NCBI GenBank assembly: GCA_050084515.1
Contig: CM114273.1
Span: forward strand, 42,408,001-42,472,000
Direction of reading: 5' to 3'
DNA from: Blasia pusilla
Lineage: Eukaryota > Marchantiophyta > Marchantiopsida > Blasiales
DNA length: 64,000 bases
Shown: in pieces, positions 1 through 11,244 of the stretch
How the letters are laid out: the number at the start of each line of letters is the position of its first letter
Numbering within the stretch: the stretch's first letter is position 1
Notes under the pieces: model-generated
What the model was told of the DNA's origin: nothing
The model's input: the letters and a program-made list of their open reading frames with translations, nothing else
Database searches by the model: none
Position numbers and translations under genes: made by a program

Positions 1-1259
1 TCCTTGGATTCTCTCCCGCCGCCAATGCATGGGAGCCTTGGAGTGTAGAAGTCCAGCATGCCCGTATCTAGAGCGCAACGGGCGAGTCAATGCGTCGCAA
101 TTCCCTCCCAAGAATGCAGAAACTCCATACGAGGTCGGTGCCACAATACCGTCGGGAGGCCATCGATCTCCTCATTGTCAAGCATCGCCCTTCTGCGTTG
201 GCGCGTGTCCTGCACACATATTTTTCATTGTCCATGACTTGGGCTCCACGTCAGAGTATACAAGGCTGGCAGTTCATGTTGGCTCCCACACTCATCCTGT
301 GACCAATGCAATTCAAAGACACATCAAGGTGTGGCGAAGAAAGTAGCCGAGGTCTACCGAAACTCTCCGGGTTCAAAGCCTGGAGTGATCAAGCTCACAA
401 CGGCATCACAAATTTGTGAACAATTGCTTGGAATCCCTGGACAGGGCGAGATCTGGGAAAATCTCGCATTTCTCGCTGATCCTGAATGCTTCCGGAATTT
501 GCTGCGTCAGATACGAGTTTTGGATGGAAAGACGGCCGAAATGGATGCCATCGCCCGAATCAAGGCCAACTCCAGATTTCCATTCATTCAGAGATGGCAG
601 TTCATGGGCCAAGGAGGCAAGGGATCCAGGGCCTATCTCTTCAAAATGTCAACCACAGGTCCCTCGAGTGGCCTCGATCTTATAGATCGAATGAGGGAAG
701 GGGAAGATCTTTACGGGAGTGGGTAAGCTTTGATATTTGCTACAGTCTTTGAACGGATGGTTAACGATGGGTGCTCACGTTTATGACCATGTGGAGAAGG
801 GACTCAAAACTATAGTTGTCTGTGAAGTAAAGGCGTAAGACGCGTTGGCGGTTTGAAGATGTCTTTGGTTACTCTTCTTTGGAGGTGGTGAAGGAAAACA
901 AAAGGCCACCTCCGGAAATTTATGGGTTCATGGCGGACAATGCACAACCTGGGTGGATTGCTATCCGGGAAGTGTTCAGGGTGGAGAGGTTCAACCGGAG
1001 AGGGAAAGGTCGGATGCTTTCCATTGCTTGATCTGTGACCGGTACACCAAATCTTGCATCAAGGAGAATAAGAGGACAGAGCATGTCACTCTACCCAACG
1101 CGCAAGGACAAAAAGCCTTGAAGCAGGCCATGGAATGCCAGGGAAGAACTTCATGGGTGGTGGAGGAAGCATGCGATTGAGGGGAAGTACAAAGAGTTGT
1201 GCTCTTGGTTGAGTTGGTGGACTGTACGTATGAGACAATGGGGAAACTTCATGCAGCAG

Positions 1260-1697
1260 GTGAGTTCACTATTTTATCTTGTCAAGCTCACGCTGAGAAT
1301 TGTTTGTAAAGTTGTAGCTCACGATGAGAAGCGTGGGAATTATATGGATTTCAAACCCAAGAAACCAAGCAAGCAGTCGGATGCAACGGGTTGCCCGAGT
1401 GTGCAACCCGACGGAAACCGACGGGTTGCATCTAGATGTTTGGTGCAACCCGAGTGTGCAACCCTTCGGGACCCGACGGGTCACAGAGTCGTTCATGGGA
1501 TGCCTCGGCCTTGCAACCCATCGGGTTCCGATGGGTTGCAGTAGGTGGGTTTAAGGTTACAACACGTCGGGGCCCGACGAGTCGCAGAGTCGTTCATGGG
1601 ATGCCTCGGGCCTGCAACCTGTCTGGTTCTGACAAGTCGCTTATTTCTTTGACTCCTGAGTTATTTTCGTTCCCTTCTAACATTGCCGTCGTTGCAG
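1260..1697 (+). repeat. Transposase intron with palindromic dyads, copy A
   Basis: The intron begins GTGAGTTCAC and ends CGTCGTTGCAG. The same boundaries occur at 20724-21161 and 24614-25133, and the same acceptor at 6968. It carries degenerate copies of the family dyad (arms GCAACCCGTCGG / CCGACGGGTTGC) at about 1390-1430, 1445-1485, 1510-1545 and 1610-1640. Phase is 0, because the flanking codons read NFM-Q then GLNVHENA. Confidence 0.65.
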
Positions 1698-2107
1698 GGA
1701 TTGAACGTTCATGAAAATGCCCTCTGCCCCAACACAAGTGGAGCAGAAAGTGTTCATTCCTCTTGGAGGTCGTCACAAGCATGCCAACGAATTTCACTTG
1801 TGGAGGCATGCCAACAAGACCAAGCAAGAGCAATGCTACAGTCTTCAGCATCCCATATCTTTCTCACAAAAGGCATAACAAAAGGAAAAGGGCCGTCGAT
1901 CTACGAGCTCTATGTCAGGGCGGCTGTGAGATCTGGTGATGAAAAATTGTATGTCGAAGCCTTCAACCGGTGCATAGATGGAACTCCACTCGAGCAAGAC
2001 GTACACATTAGTGGGGATATTCGTGGGCGGGTTTCAAGACGTCCCATACAGATGGTGGTAGAGCAGTCCGAACGAGACTCGTGGAGACCAGATAAGTATC
2101 TTGACAT

Positions 2108-2543
2108 TGTGAGAAAACAGAAAGTGACGAAATCACTTAAATCTTTACAAAACTTAGAGATACAAAGTGGCCTAGTCCATCCGTGCGCTCACAGAAGAGC
2201 TTCGATGGAACCTGAACTGGGAGATAACTCGACATACGAGAATGCGCTACCGTTGCGGCTCCCGACTATTTGACTACTCGGGAAAACTAGGGTTTTTACC
2301 TATTTTTCTTCATTTCTATTAATAGAAAAAATTTGCCGGGGGGCTCGCCGGACCCCATAATGCATCAGGGTGGATGCAATATAGGTTAGATAAACCAAGT
2401 AACGCTTCTCCGTAAACCACCTACGTCATATTACTATGACTCCTTCGACGTCTAAGTCGGAACCATCGATCTAGGCTTCTCCTCATACAAGGGGGCCGAT
2501 CAAATCAATGGTGCTCAGAGGAGTGGATGTTGAGAATCCAATA
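2108..2543 (-). repeat. Copia 3' LTR
   Basis: Lies between the polypurine tract after RNase H and the junction with element A at about 2107. On the minus strand it starts TATTGGATTCTCAACA (a one-base variant of the usual TGTTGG start) and ends TTTCTCACA. No second LTR copy is in the window, so its boundaries rest on the polypurine tract and on the break in homology with the 21162 exon. Confidence 0.65.
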
Positions 2544-2574
2544 CCCCCCCTCAATATCCATTCTCATGTGGACT

Positions 2575-5500
2575 ACTGTCTTGGACCGATGCCAAGACCC
2601 TTCAAATGTCGGTGAAGCTGATCTCCGCTCAAGGCTTTCGTGAAGATGTCTGCACGGTTATCCTCTGTTGGACAATAGACTAACTTCAAAACCTCTCTCT
2701 CGATCAATTCACGAACAAAATGGTACTGGATCTCTATGTGCTTCGTACGAGCATGAAACACAGGATTATGTGCTATGGCAATGCAACTCTGATTGTCACA
2801 CCACATTACCGTAGCACTTTCTGGTGCTTCTCCTATGTCCTCCTGTATCCATCTCAACCATACTGCTTCACAAGAAGCATAACAAGCCACCTTGTACTCT
2901 GCCTCGGTAGAAGAAAGAGCCATTGTAGGTTGCTTCTTGCTCACCCATGACACCACACCTGATCCTACCAAGAAGCAATAACCTGGAAACGATCTTGAGA
3001 ATCTGAATCTCCGCTTGTCTGAGTCACAAAACCTGTCATTTCCGTCCCTGCTCCATAGGTGATGCCGTACCCGATAGTGCCTTTGATGTACTACAACACA
3101 CGCATCCCTGCCTTCCAATGGTTCTCACGAGGCTTAGTTGAGAACCTACTCAATACTCCCACAACGAAGCTAATGTCTGGTCTACTGTTACACAAAAATA
3201 TCAAACTGCCTACAAGCTTTTCAGACATCTTTTCATCTACCAATGGTGAAACATCCTCCATCGAGAGTTTCAACTCTACCTCCATTGGCGAGACCACTGC
3301 CTTACACTCGGTCATCCCGAATGCCTTCAAGATTTCTCTAGCATACTTCTGCTGAGAGAGAAAAATAGAATCTGACTGTTGCCAAATTTCCAGTCCTATA
3401 AAGTAGTGCAGAAGACCTAAATCTGACATTTCAAACTCAGATTCCAACACTCCCTTCATTTCCTCTATTTTCTTCTTTGTGGTCTCTGTGATGATCGGAT
3501 CATCCACATACAAGACTATCAACATATATATCCCATCTTATAAAAACACATACAAATTTGCTTGAAGGACTCTTCATGAGACCCTTCTCTCGAAAGAATG
3601 TATCTATTCGTTGATACCATACCCTTGGGGCTTGCTTCAACCCATACAATGCTCGATGAAGTAAACAAACTTTCTCTTCTGATCCGGGTGTCTCAAAACC
3701 TGGTGGTTGAGAAACATATACCTCCTCCTTGAGACTCCCATTCAGAAAAGCAGACTTCACATCGTATTGGTATACATGCCAACGTCTTGTTCCTGCAACC
3801 GCTAGAACAATTCGAATGGTTGTCATCCTTGCAGTGGGAGCAAAAGTCTCATAGTAGTCAAAGCCTTCGATTTGTGAGCATCCTTGTGCGACCAACCTCG
3901 CTTTGAATTTATCCAATGTATCGTCCGACTTGTACTTGGTCTTGTACACCCACTTGGTGCGTATTATCTTCCTATCCTCTGGCTTTTCAACCAAAGTCCA
4001 AGTTTCATTTCTCTGAATAGCGTCCATCAAAATGCATGGCCTCTCTCCATTGAGGATGAGCCAGGGCCTCATCCAAGCATGATGGCTCTTCCACCTTCAA
4101 GACCTCTGTCATCAGGGCCATGTTGACGAGATGTGCGGAAGCTCTATTCTGCTCCTCTAGTCTCTTGGATCTCCTTGGATGTGTAACAACTTCATCAGTT
4201 GCTAGTGGATCCTTACCATCCAAGAGCTGCTTTATCCACTTAGGGTATGACGACCATAGTGGAAGAGCAGGTTGCTCTTTGTAATCATCACCAAATTCTT
4301 CTTCTTGATGATCTGGTGTAAACATCTGTGGTGTGCTCTGGTGGGTTATCTCTTCGTTTGATGATAATGTGGACGGACCACTGATATCCGCCACTTGACG
4401 AGGCTGTTCCTGGAACACCACGTCACGACTCACAAGCATCTTCTTTTCCTCAAGACACCAAAGGCGATAAGCTTTAGACTCATCAGTGTATCCCATAAAG
4501 ATGCACTTCCTGCTATTGGACTCCAACTTGGTCCTCGATGCTTCAGGAATATGTACAAAACACTCACTACCAAAAGTCCTGAAATGTTGGACTGATGGTA
4601 CCTTACCTGAGTTTGATTGATGAGGAGTCATGCCTTGCACTGACTTGGTAGCACTTCTATTTAGAATGTATACGGCAGTATTAACAGCTTCAGTCCAAAA
4701 TCCTTCTGTCAAACCTTTTGCTTTCATCATACATCTTGCCATCTCCACCACTGTACGGTTTCGACGCTCAACAACTCCATTTTGTTGTGGTGTATGTATC
4801 GTGGTTAACTGTCGCTTGATTCCATGCTCTCCCAAATATTTGTTGAATTCTGTTGATAAGAATTCTCCTCCTCGATCGGTGCGAAGCTTTTGTACCTTCT
4901 TTCATGTCTCATTCTCAACCAGCTTGTGCCATACTTTAAATTTTCCAAAAGCACTTGCCTTATCACGAAGGAAATACACCCACATCTTCCTACTATAATC
5001 GTCGACAACTAAAAGAAGTAGGAAGAACCACCTAATCTGCTTGTTCTCATTTTACCATAGAGGTTAGCATGTATCAACTCTAGAGGAGCCTTTGCCCTAT
5101 TGCTGGACTCTTGTGGAAATGGTTTTCGGTGTTGCTTGCCCATCATACAAGCTTCACAAGTATCCGACACTCTAGAAATTGTTGGTAAATCAGCAACCAT
5201 GCCAGATTTCTGCATCTGACTTAGTAAGGGAAAGCTTAGGTGACCAAATCTTTCATGCCACAACTTACTGCTACTAAGATCTGTACCTACACTTGTCGTG
5301 AAAGCATACATCTCGTAGATATTTCCACGTCGTATACCTTCACCCACTACTTTCCCATTGGCATCCTCAATGATCGCTCGATTTTCTTGAAACGAACTTC
5401 TAGGTCACGATCACATATACACGCCACTTTGAAATCAAATTTCCCTTCAACTCTGGTACGTACAGTACATCAATTAACTTCTTTTCATCTCCTTTTTGTG

Positions 5501-5733
5501 AGACTAAAGAAATTGTGCCTTTCCCTTCTACAGGGCACTTTGCATTATTCCCAACAGTAACAACGATGGGCTCTCAGAGAGGTCAGAAGGAGCTATACCA
5601 ATCCTTATGATTGGTCATATGCCTAGACGCTCCACTATCGAGCACCCATGCATCTTCACTCTTTGTCTTAGTGGAATGTTCTGCCTGTGTGCAAAACTCT
5701 TCTATTGCTACCCAAGCATCTACTTCATGATCT
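2575..5733 (-). pseudogene. Copia pol polyprotein remnant
   Basis: Order on the minus strand: aspartic protease motif WVLDSGASRHMT (about 5640-5670); GAG-pre-integrase HHCC region with LWHERFGHLS and CEACMMGKQHRKPF (about 5140-5270); integrase core with LRTDRGGEFLS and HTPQQNGVVERRN (about 4750-4890); RT starting at NETWTLVEKPEDRK with FKARLVAQG, DVKSAFLNG and the catalytic YVDD (about 3490-3510); RNase H with SSTEAEY and ending ADIFTKALSG (about 2575-2960). Frame changes occur near 5350-5600, 4900, 4010, 3500 and 3100, and Gag is missing. Autonomous transposition is not expected. Confidence 0.9.
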
Positions 5734-6243
5734 TACAAGTGCCGGTTTGGACTCAGAGGCGGGGAAGTTTGGAGCATGTTAGCATTCTGAGAGACCTTCG
5801 CATTTCGTATTCAACCCAAGATTGATGTCAACATGTACCCGGAGAAGGTGGATGATCTCAATCCATTATTTCTGTTTGAGTCTAGAAATGGGGTGAAGAG
5901 AAACAGAATGTGCAGGCCAATGGTGGAGAGAGCAAAGCAAATTGCATCAGCTCGGGAGGCAAAAATGGAGATCATTGCCACGAAAGATGTCTTGAGTGGA
6001 AATGGAATAGGAAGGATGTATTGGGTCAGGAACAACACTGTAAATTCAAGTGTCACAGGGGTGTATGTGGTGCACATCTATTGCTTTCCCACATGTTCAT
6101 GTGATGACTTTGTCCAAAGAGAGACAAGTGGCAAAAGGTATTTCCCTTGTAAGCACATGTACTATGTGTTGCAGGTAGTTTTAAGAGAGTCTGAGGTAGG
6201 AGTAGGAATCCACCAACCAATTCTGTCCCTCAAAGAAGTTTGA

Positions 6244-6683
6244 AGTATTTTAAACAAACCACTTTGAGGATGCAAAATGAGGTTTTAGATTGTACTTTTA
6301 TTTTTCTCTCAACCTTCACTTTGAGCTTGAACTCTATTCAGCCCCGGGCAAATGACAGATTTTTTCCACACCTTGGATGGAAAAAGTGATTGGTTCCACA
6401 CTTATGATTCCACTGATTTTTCAGTTTTCTAAATTTTGTGCAATTTGCAACTCGTCGGACTCAGAGGGGGTTGCCAAAATATGGAAGAGGAAAAAAAAAC
6501 TGTGGGACTGCTTAATATATGAACAAAAAGTGCAAAAAATTCAAACAAAAATTTTCCTCTCTTCAACCCAACGGAAACTCTCTTCAAAAAAAAATATCTA
6601 TTTCGGTTGACCCTGGTTTCCTCTCTCCTCTCTCCTCTCCCTCTCTGCTCTCGTCCTCTCTTCCTCTCCTCTTACCGCTCCTC
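6244..6683 (+). repeat. 3' tail and right terminus of element A
   Basis: Non-coding tail after the SWIM exon, shared with 8521-8983, 22649-23081 and 26633-27071. It has an AT-rich stretch, one family dyad (CAACTCGTCGGACTC, about 6450), the phrase CTCTTCAAAAAAAA, then a TCCTCTC-rich run (6610-6670) ending CTTACCGCTCCTC. It ends where homology between copies stops, so it is taken as the 3' untranslated region plus terminal repeat. Confidence 0.6.
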
Positions 6684-6968
6684 GGTTGCAAGCCGCAAGG
6701 CTGCGAGCTAACTCGGTCTGCAACCGGTCGGATTTTGACAAGTTGCGTCTGTCTACAATTTGTCATATTCCGACTTCTAGTGCAACTCGTATGAATCCTA
6801 CGGGTTGCACTAGGTGGTTCCTGGGTGTTGCAACATGTCGGAAACCGACAGGTTGCAAAGTCATTCATGGGATGCCTCCGACTTGCAACCTTTCTAGTTC
6901 CGACAAGTTGCTTTTTTCTTTGCTCATAGAGCTATTTTTGTTCCCTTCTCACATTGCCATCGTTGCAG
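6684..6968 (+). repeat. Partial transposase intron, element E
   Basis: 3' part of the intron, ending at the acceptor CATCGTTGCAG (6968). Holds degenerate dyads at about 6716-6750, 6780-6805, 6827-6857 and 6883-6912. The donor half is separated by element A. Confidence 0.55.
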
Positions 6969-8520
6969 GGATTGAAAATTCATGAAAATGCCCTCTGCCC
7001 CAACACAAGTGGAGCAAAAAGTGTTCATTCCTCTTGGAGGTCGTCACAAGCATGCCAAAGAATTTCACTTGTGGAGGCATGCCAACAAGACCAGGCAAGA
7101 GCAATCCTACAGTCTGAAGCATCCCATATCTTCCTCACAAAAGGCATAACAAAAGGAGAGGGGCCTTCGATTTACGAGCTCTAAGTCAGGGCGGCTATGA
7201 GATCTGGTGATAAGAAACTCTATGTGGAAGCCTTCAATCGGTGTGTAGCAGGAACTTCCCTCGAGCAAGATGTCCACATTGGTGGGGATATTCGTGGGCA
7301 TGTTTCAAGACGTCCCATGCAGATGGTGGTAGAGTAGTCCGAGTGAGACTCGTGGAGACCTATAAGTATCTTGACTTCAAGCAAGTGAAGAGGCAGCATC
7401 GCAGAACGAACCCAGTGATTGATTTGGATGAAGAAATTACCCCGCCTAGGTATTCGGAGATCCCGGATTGCTCCCAAATCTGAGTACAAGCAACACATAG
7501 CAGCAAATATTTGGGAGCAATCCGGGGAGACCCCGGATTGCTCTCAAATATTTACTGATTTCTCCAAAATCAGTAAATATCTTATTTCAAAAGCCCTCCG
7601 TTGCTGGAAGTTCGCAACATCCGGTCTCTGGGGTAGTTCAACATCATGGGATTTCGGTCATTGAGATGGATTGCAACCTCAAAAGGTGGCATATATCTTG
7701 GAGCAACCCTCGACGTGGACCCACTTGTAGGGCAGGATCTGATGGCATTAGGAGAGCATGCGGCACTTTCCTACATAAGAACTGTACAAGGACTGGACGA
7801 CCACTTCTTGGATTTTGGGGACTCAAAACCTTTGATCATTTCATGAGGAACGGGGATCAATTGAGGTACTTATTCTCCCCAAATGAATCCTACGCTCTCC
7901 GAAAGTTTTATCCGGCTGCTATTGGAGCTCCAAGGAATATCCCCATGATTTGGCCCATTGCCGCAGGTATGAATTGCACTCAGGATGAAGTGGACAATCT
8001 TACAAGTGCCGGTTTCAGACTCATAGACAGAGGAAGTTTGGAGCATGTTCGTATTACAGAGACCTTCATATTTTGTATTCAAACCAAGATTGATGTCAAC
8101 ATGTACGCGGAGAAGGTGGGTTATCTCAATCCACTATTTCTGTTTGAGTCTAGAAATGGGGTGAAGAGAAACAGAATGTGTAGGCCAACTGTGGAGAGAG
8201 CAAAGTGAATCGCATCAGTTCGGGAGGCAAACATGGAAATCATCGCCACAAAAGATGTCTAGAGTGGCAATGGAATATGAAGGATGTATTGGGTCAGGAA
8301 GAACATTGTAAATTCAAGTGTCACAGGGGTATATGTGGTGCACATCTGTTGCTTTCCCACATGTTCCTGTAATGACTTTATCCAAAGAGAGACAAGTGAG
8401 AAAAGGTATTTCCCTTATAAGCACATGTACTATGTGTTGCTTGTAGTCTTAAGAGAGTCAGAGGTAGAAGTAGGAATCCACCAACCAATTCTGTCCATCA
8501 CAGAAGTGCGAAGGATTTGA
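6969..8520 (+). pseudogene. Mutator-like transposase second exon, copy E
   Basis: C-terminal half of the transposase. It begins GLKIHENALCPNTSGA and runs to the SWIM finger (SCNDF...FPYKH) near 8330-8440. In copies near 6105 and 22500 the metal ligands are CSC...CKH; here the first pair reads C-S-C while the second is Y-K-H, so one ligand is lost. Between 7666 and 8208 the frame is open, showing that the two pieces broken in the 21162 copy are naturally one frame (KNCTRTGRPLLGFWGLKTFD). Stops (for example near 7184, 7337, 8206 and 8263) make it a pseudogene. Confidence 0.65.
7463..7525. repeat. 17-bp inverted repeat in copy E
   Basis: Arms 7463-7479 (CCGGATTGCTCCCAAAT) and 7509-7525 are exact reverse complements around a 29-nt spacer. 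The first arm recurs imperfectly at about 7542-7558. Not present in the other copies, so it arose locally. Confidence 0.7.
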
Positions 8521-8983
8521 AACAAACCACTTTGAGGATGCAAAATGAGGTCTTAGATTGTACTTTCATTTGCCAGAGTCTTCACTTTGAGCTTGAACTC
8601 TATTCAGCCCAAGGCAAATGATAGATTTTTTCCAGATCTTGGATGGAAAAAATGATTTGTTCCACATTTATGATTCCAATGATTTTTCAGTTTTTTAAAT
8701 TTTGTGCAAATTACAACCCATCGGATTCACATGGGTTGCCAAAATGTGGAAGAGGAAAAAAATAATTTTTGTGGGAGTGCCTAAGCACTGAGAACAAAAG
8801 TGCAAAAAAAATCACAAAAAAGTTTCCTCTCTTGAACCCAATGGAAACTCTCTTCAAATCACAGGAAAATCTCTTCAAAAAAAAGTATCTCTTTGGGTTG
8901 AAGGTAGTTTCCTCTCTCCTCTCTCCTCTCTTCTCTCTTCCTCTCTCCTCTCTTCCTCTCTTCCTCTCCTCTTACCGCTCCTC
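8521..8983 (+). repeat. 3' tail and right terminus of element E
   Basis: Same tail module as 6244-6683: AT-rich, one degenerate dyad (about 8715-8740), CTCTTCAAAAAAAA, then a TCCTCTC-rich run (8905-8970) and the terminal TTACCGCTCCTC. Confidence 0.6.
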
Positions 8984-9246
8984 TTTACCACCTGTCACAA
9001 CGGGGACAAGATCAATAAGCTACATTGAATTGCCAATGAATTGCAACATGGGCCTTCACATAACTCAAAGAACATAGATCGTATCTTACCCGCTCGAAGA
9101 TTGAGTGAGTGTCTTGCCCAGCCAACTGCTTAGGGACAGCAGCAGGCAAGTCCACCGGAAACTTGTCGATCCAATAGAGGTCGATTTCTTCGGCCCGGCT
9201 AAGAGACAAGGATGACCGCTCTCCTGCTTCTTCAGCGATGTCCACC
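8984..9246 (-). pseudogene. ParB-methyltransferase gene fragment (exon 1 end + intron 1)
   Basis: Minus-strand fragment matching 27200-27440 and 16700-16900. The coding part (9246-9094) reads AEEAGERSSLSLSRAEEIDL then YWIDKFPVDLPAAVPKQLAG and ends IFERV at the GTAAGA donor. The rest is intron 1. It is cut on the left by element E and on the right by an LTR-like sequence. It probably belongs to the same older element as the transposase 5' exon at 10724. Confidence 0.6.
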
Positions 9247-10450
9247 TGTGATACCCACAATTTTGTAATCTTGAAGAATATATCTTTTTATTCAACGAAG
9301 ACTCTTGTATATTATGATTTTGATTATGATTATTTAGTATTTTGAAGAAGAATAAGTGAATCACGAAGCTCTTGGGACAAGGCAGAGAGATGGAAGATCA
9401 AGGATTTGCCTTAGAGGAGAGGAAAACGCAATAACGAAGTCTCAAGACTCAGAACAAAGCTTAACGAAGCTTAACGAAGCCTAACGAAGATGTACGAAGC
9501 TCTGTCTACAAAGTGCTTCGCTACATAACAAAGCATCATGAAGAAAAGAAGTACTTCGCTCTTTAACGAAGTGCGAAGCACGAAGTACGAAGCACAGGAG
9601 ATAAGAACGAAGCATGGAGTACTTCGTCCTCTTGAAGTCCAACGAAGCGAAGCTAAGAAGGACTGTGATTTCAAGAGACACATGTTAAAATAGTTAGACT
9701 AGGAAAGGGCGCGACCCTTTGTATCAAATTGGTAGTTAGAACAGTTTTGTACTGCGGATTCACAGGGATCATAGGAAGAGCTAAGAGAACCATAGATCTA
9801 GGTAGTTAGAAATAGTGAAGAGATACTAGCTTCATCAAGAACGTTTCGAATCTTAGGATCACTTCCACTCCAGCGAACATTTAAGAAGCAAGGCAGAAGC
9901 CATTATCATCATTCTCTTACCAAGTCCTTATGTTGTAGGAATGGTCCGAGCAAGAGAGTAGTACCCTCTCGAGCTTGTATACACTTTGAAGCTTTCTCGT
10001 TCTTGATGGAGTAGTAAAGTAGTCATTCATTCATTCTGATGTGCGATGCTTATGTCTGAGTATTATTGTTGGGTTTGCAGAATGAGGAGTGAATTAGGAG
10101 AACCTTTCTCATCAGTGAAATAATCAACATGAGTTGTAGGAAATCTGTTTGACAGAGAGTAACCTGTCGAACTGGATTGAGTTCCGAAAGTAGGAGAAGC
10201 CAGCTTTTGTGTTGAGATCTCTGTGAGGTTTCTTGATGTCGAGAGGAAAATCTACCTGAACATGCTGTCAATTCTACTAGAGAGAATCGAGAAAAGATCC
10301 TTTGGTACTAAGAAAGATCAAAAGATATTGATAAGACATTGAATATAACTCACACACATTTAAATACAACTATTACAACCGAATTGTAATTCCAAACTCT
10401 CTTTTCATCAAGCAATGATCCTCTTGGGGATCGAACTTACTAGACGGGTT
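9247..10450 (+). repeat. LTR-like repeat with AACGAAGC units
   Basis: Starts TGTGATACCC, a common plant LTR start. Its first half (9247-9700) matches the reverse complement of 27908-28336, and its second half (9670-10300) matches 29400-29960 in the same orientation. Contains many AACGAAGC/CTTCGT units between 9440 and 9665, some in tandem. No open protein gene is seen. The right boundary is approximate, set where homology to the element upstream region (18470 on) begins. A solo LTR is the best guess; the family is unknown. Confidence 0.45.
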
Positions 10451-10723
10451 CCAACAAATAGAAGTGTATGCTTCGCAACCAACGTCTCTTATTTCCAATT
10501 TCTGCAACCCACCTGACTCCGACAAGTTGCAACAGAATTGAATCCATTGTGTCAGACATTCTTATCTACCAAACTTCATCTTGTCAGTCAAATTTTGTCA
10601 GGAGAATTTGAGTCCCTATTCACTATAAATTAAACATTCTCATTCTCAATCTCATTCTCATACCCATTCCCATTTTTATCATCATTCTTATTCTCAATCT
10701 CCTCCCGATGGAATCTTCCCGGA
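10451..10723 (+). promoter_or_regulatory. Upstream region and TATA box, split older transposase gene
   Basis: Matches 18480-18729. A TATA box (TATAAAT, 10624-10630) lies 94 bp before the ATG at 10724 and is followed by CATTCT/CTCATTC repeats that would fall in the 5' leader. A degenerate dyad occurs at about 10504-10532. The same layout upstream of 18730 supports this as the transposase promoter. Confidence 0.5.
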
Positions 10724-11157
10724 ATGGATAATTATGTGAAGCTCACTTGTGGCAGTCATCTAGCAGCCCTTCCTAAATCAGAAATCATTCAACCTCAAGC
10801 TCGTGAGTCTTTCATACCAGTGGATGAAAATTTTCTCTCAGTTTGATTTCTTCGCCAAATTGGAACCATCTTTGTATCCAAGGATATTAGGGTGGACGGT
10901 ACGGAGGACATAATAGGTGAGACAATCCAGTCAGTGATTGCAGACCGTAAAGTATGGAATCTCCTACCTCTAGCAAATGGTCAATACGGTCGAGAATTTT
11001 CTAGTGCACCGAGCTCTACGTTTGCAACTCCTACCTCAGTAGATCCGGCTTCGACTCCAACTTCACACGCTCGTAACAATGTTGTACTTCCTGAAGACAT
11101 TTCGGATGTCATCAACCTCAGTGGATCTGTCAAACACCAACTGGGCCCTCTGTCCGC
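10724..11157 (+). pseudogene. Mutator-like transposase 5' exon (interrupted; continues at 23082)
   Basis: Start of the older transposase gene: MDNYVKLTCGSHLAALPKSE. It runs with one in-frame stop (about 10844) to HQLGPLSA at 11157, where element 1 is inserted. The continuation SAYSFLLRVSGNSL is at 23082 on. Here the GQYGREFSSAPSSTF segment is in one frame, whereas the 18730 copy is frameshifted, so the two copies complement each other in showing the original frame. The N-terminal region has no recognised domain. Confidence 0.6.
11149..11157 (+). repeat. Left target-site duplication of element 1
   Basis: TCTGTCCGC here and GCTGTCCGC at 23081-23089 share eight of nine bases. The uninterrupted equivalent in the 18730 copy reads CCTGTGTCCGCCTACTCG (about 19196-19213). 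A 9-bp duplication is typical of Mutator-like elements. Confidence 0.7.
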
Positions 11158-11244
11158 GGGGGCTGGTATTTTGGCAGGAGAGAGTAAGAGAGGAAGAGAG
11201 GAGAGTCTCTCTTCAAAAAAAAGGGCCAAATCCGCCTCCTCTCT
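11158..11244. repeat. Left terminal region of element 1
   Basis: Purine-rich run GGAGAGAGTAAGAGAGGAAG with TCTCTTCAAAAAAAAGGGCC just inside. The right terminus has CTCTTCAAAAAAAAG next to a TCCTCTC run, so the two ends look like diverged terminal inverted repeats. Confidence 0.5.

Larger units (their letters stand above)
2108..5733 (-). mobile_element. Truncated Ty1/Copia retrotransposon
   Basis: Copia-type element on the minus strand: protease, GAG-pre-integrase, integrase, reverse transcriptase and RNase H in the Copia order, then a G7 polypurine tract (2544-2550) and one LTR (2108-2543). The gag gene and the 5' LTR are absent. At 5733 the sequence passes directly from the protease-side coding region into the SWIM exon of element A (TTACAAGTGCCGG). 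The element therefore inserted into copy A, and a later deletion removed its 5' end together with part of the host transposase. Confidence 0.85.
1..6243 (+). pseudogene. Mutator-like transposase, copy A (split by Copia)
   Basis: Decayed transposase gene. The part before the intron (to 1259) encodes the end of a WRKY/GCM1-like zinc finger: Cys pair in CRSPACPYL, His pair in GSHTHPV. It also keeps the RIKANSRFPFIQRWQFMGQG block and the FMADNAQPGW block of the transposase core. A phase-0 intron (1260-1697, GTGAGT...TTGCAG) follows. The second exon runs to about 2105, is cut by Copia, and resumes at about 5734 with the SWIM exon (CSCDD...FPCKH), ending near 6243. Frameshifts around 310-340 and 730-1080 and the insertion make it non-functional. 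The transposase would act in the nucleus on element ends. Confidence 0.65.
1..6683 (+). mobile_element. Mutator-like element A, right part
   Basis: This is the right-hand part of a Mutator-like element; its left end lies outside the window. From position 1 it matches the better preserved copy starting near 19436, through the same intron and SWIM-finger exon, to a pyrimidine-rich end (CTCTTACCGCTCCTC) at 6683. A truncated Copia retrotransposon interrupts it at 2108-5733, and about 565 bp present in the 21162-22648 copy are missing at that junction. The sequence after 6683 continues as the transposase intron of another copy, so element A probably landed in that intron. The identity rests on repeated internal alignment and on the SWIM finger. 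Confidence 0.7.
6684..8983 (+). mobile_element. Mutator-like element E, right part
   Basis: Starts inside the transposase intron, directly after the end of element A, and runs through the second exon to its own terminus (TTACCGCTCCTC at 8983). The missing left part is presumably beyond element A, outside the window. To its right the sequence becomes intron 1 / exon 1 of a minus-strand methyltransferase gene. Element E therefore seems inserted within a few bases of that intron's acceptor. Confidence 0.6.
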
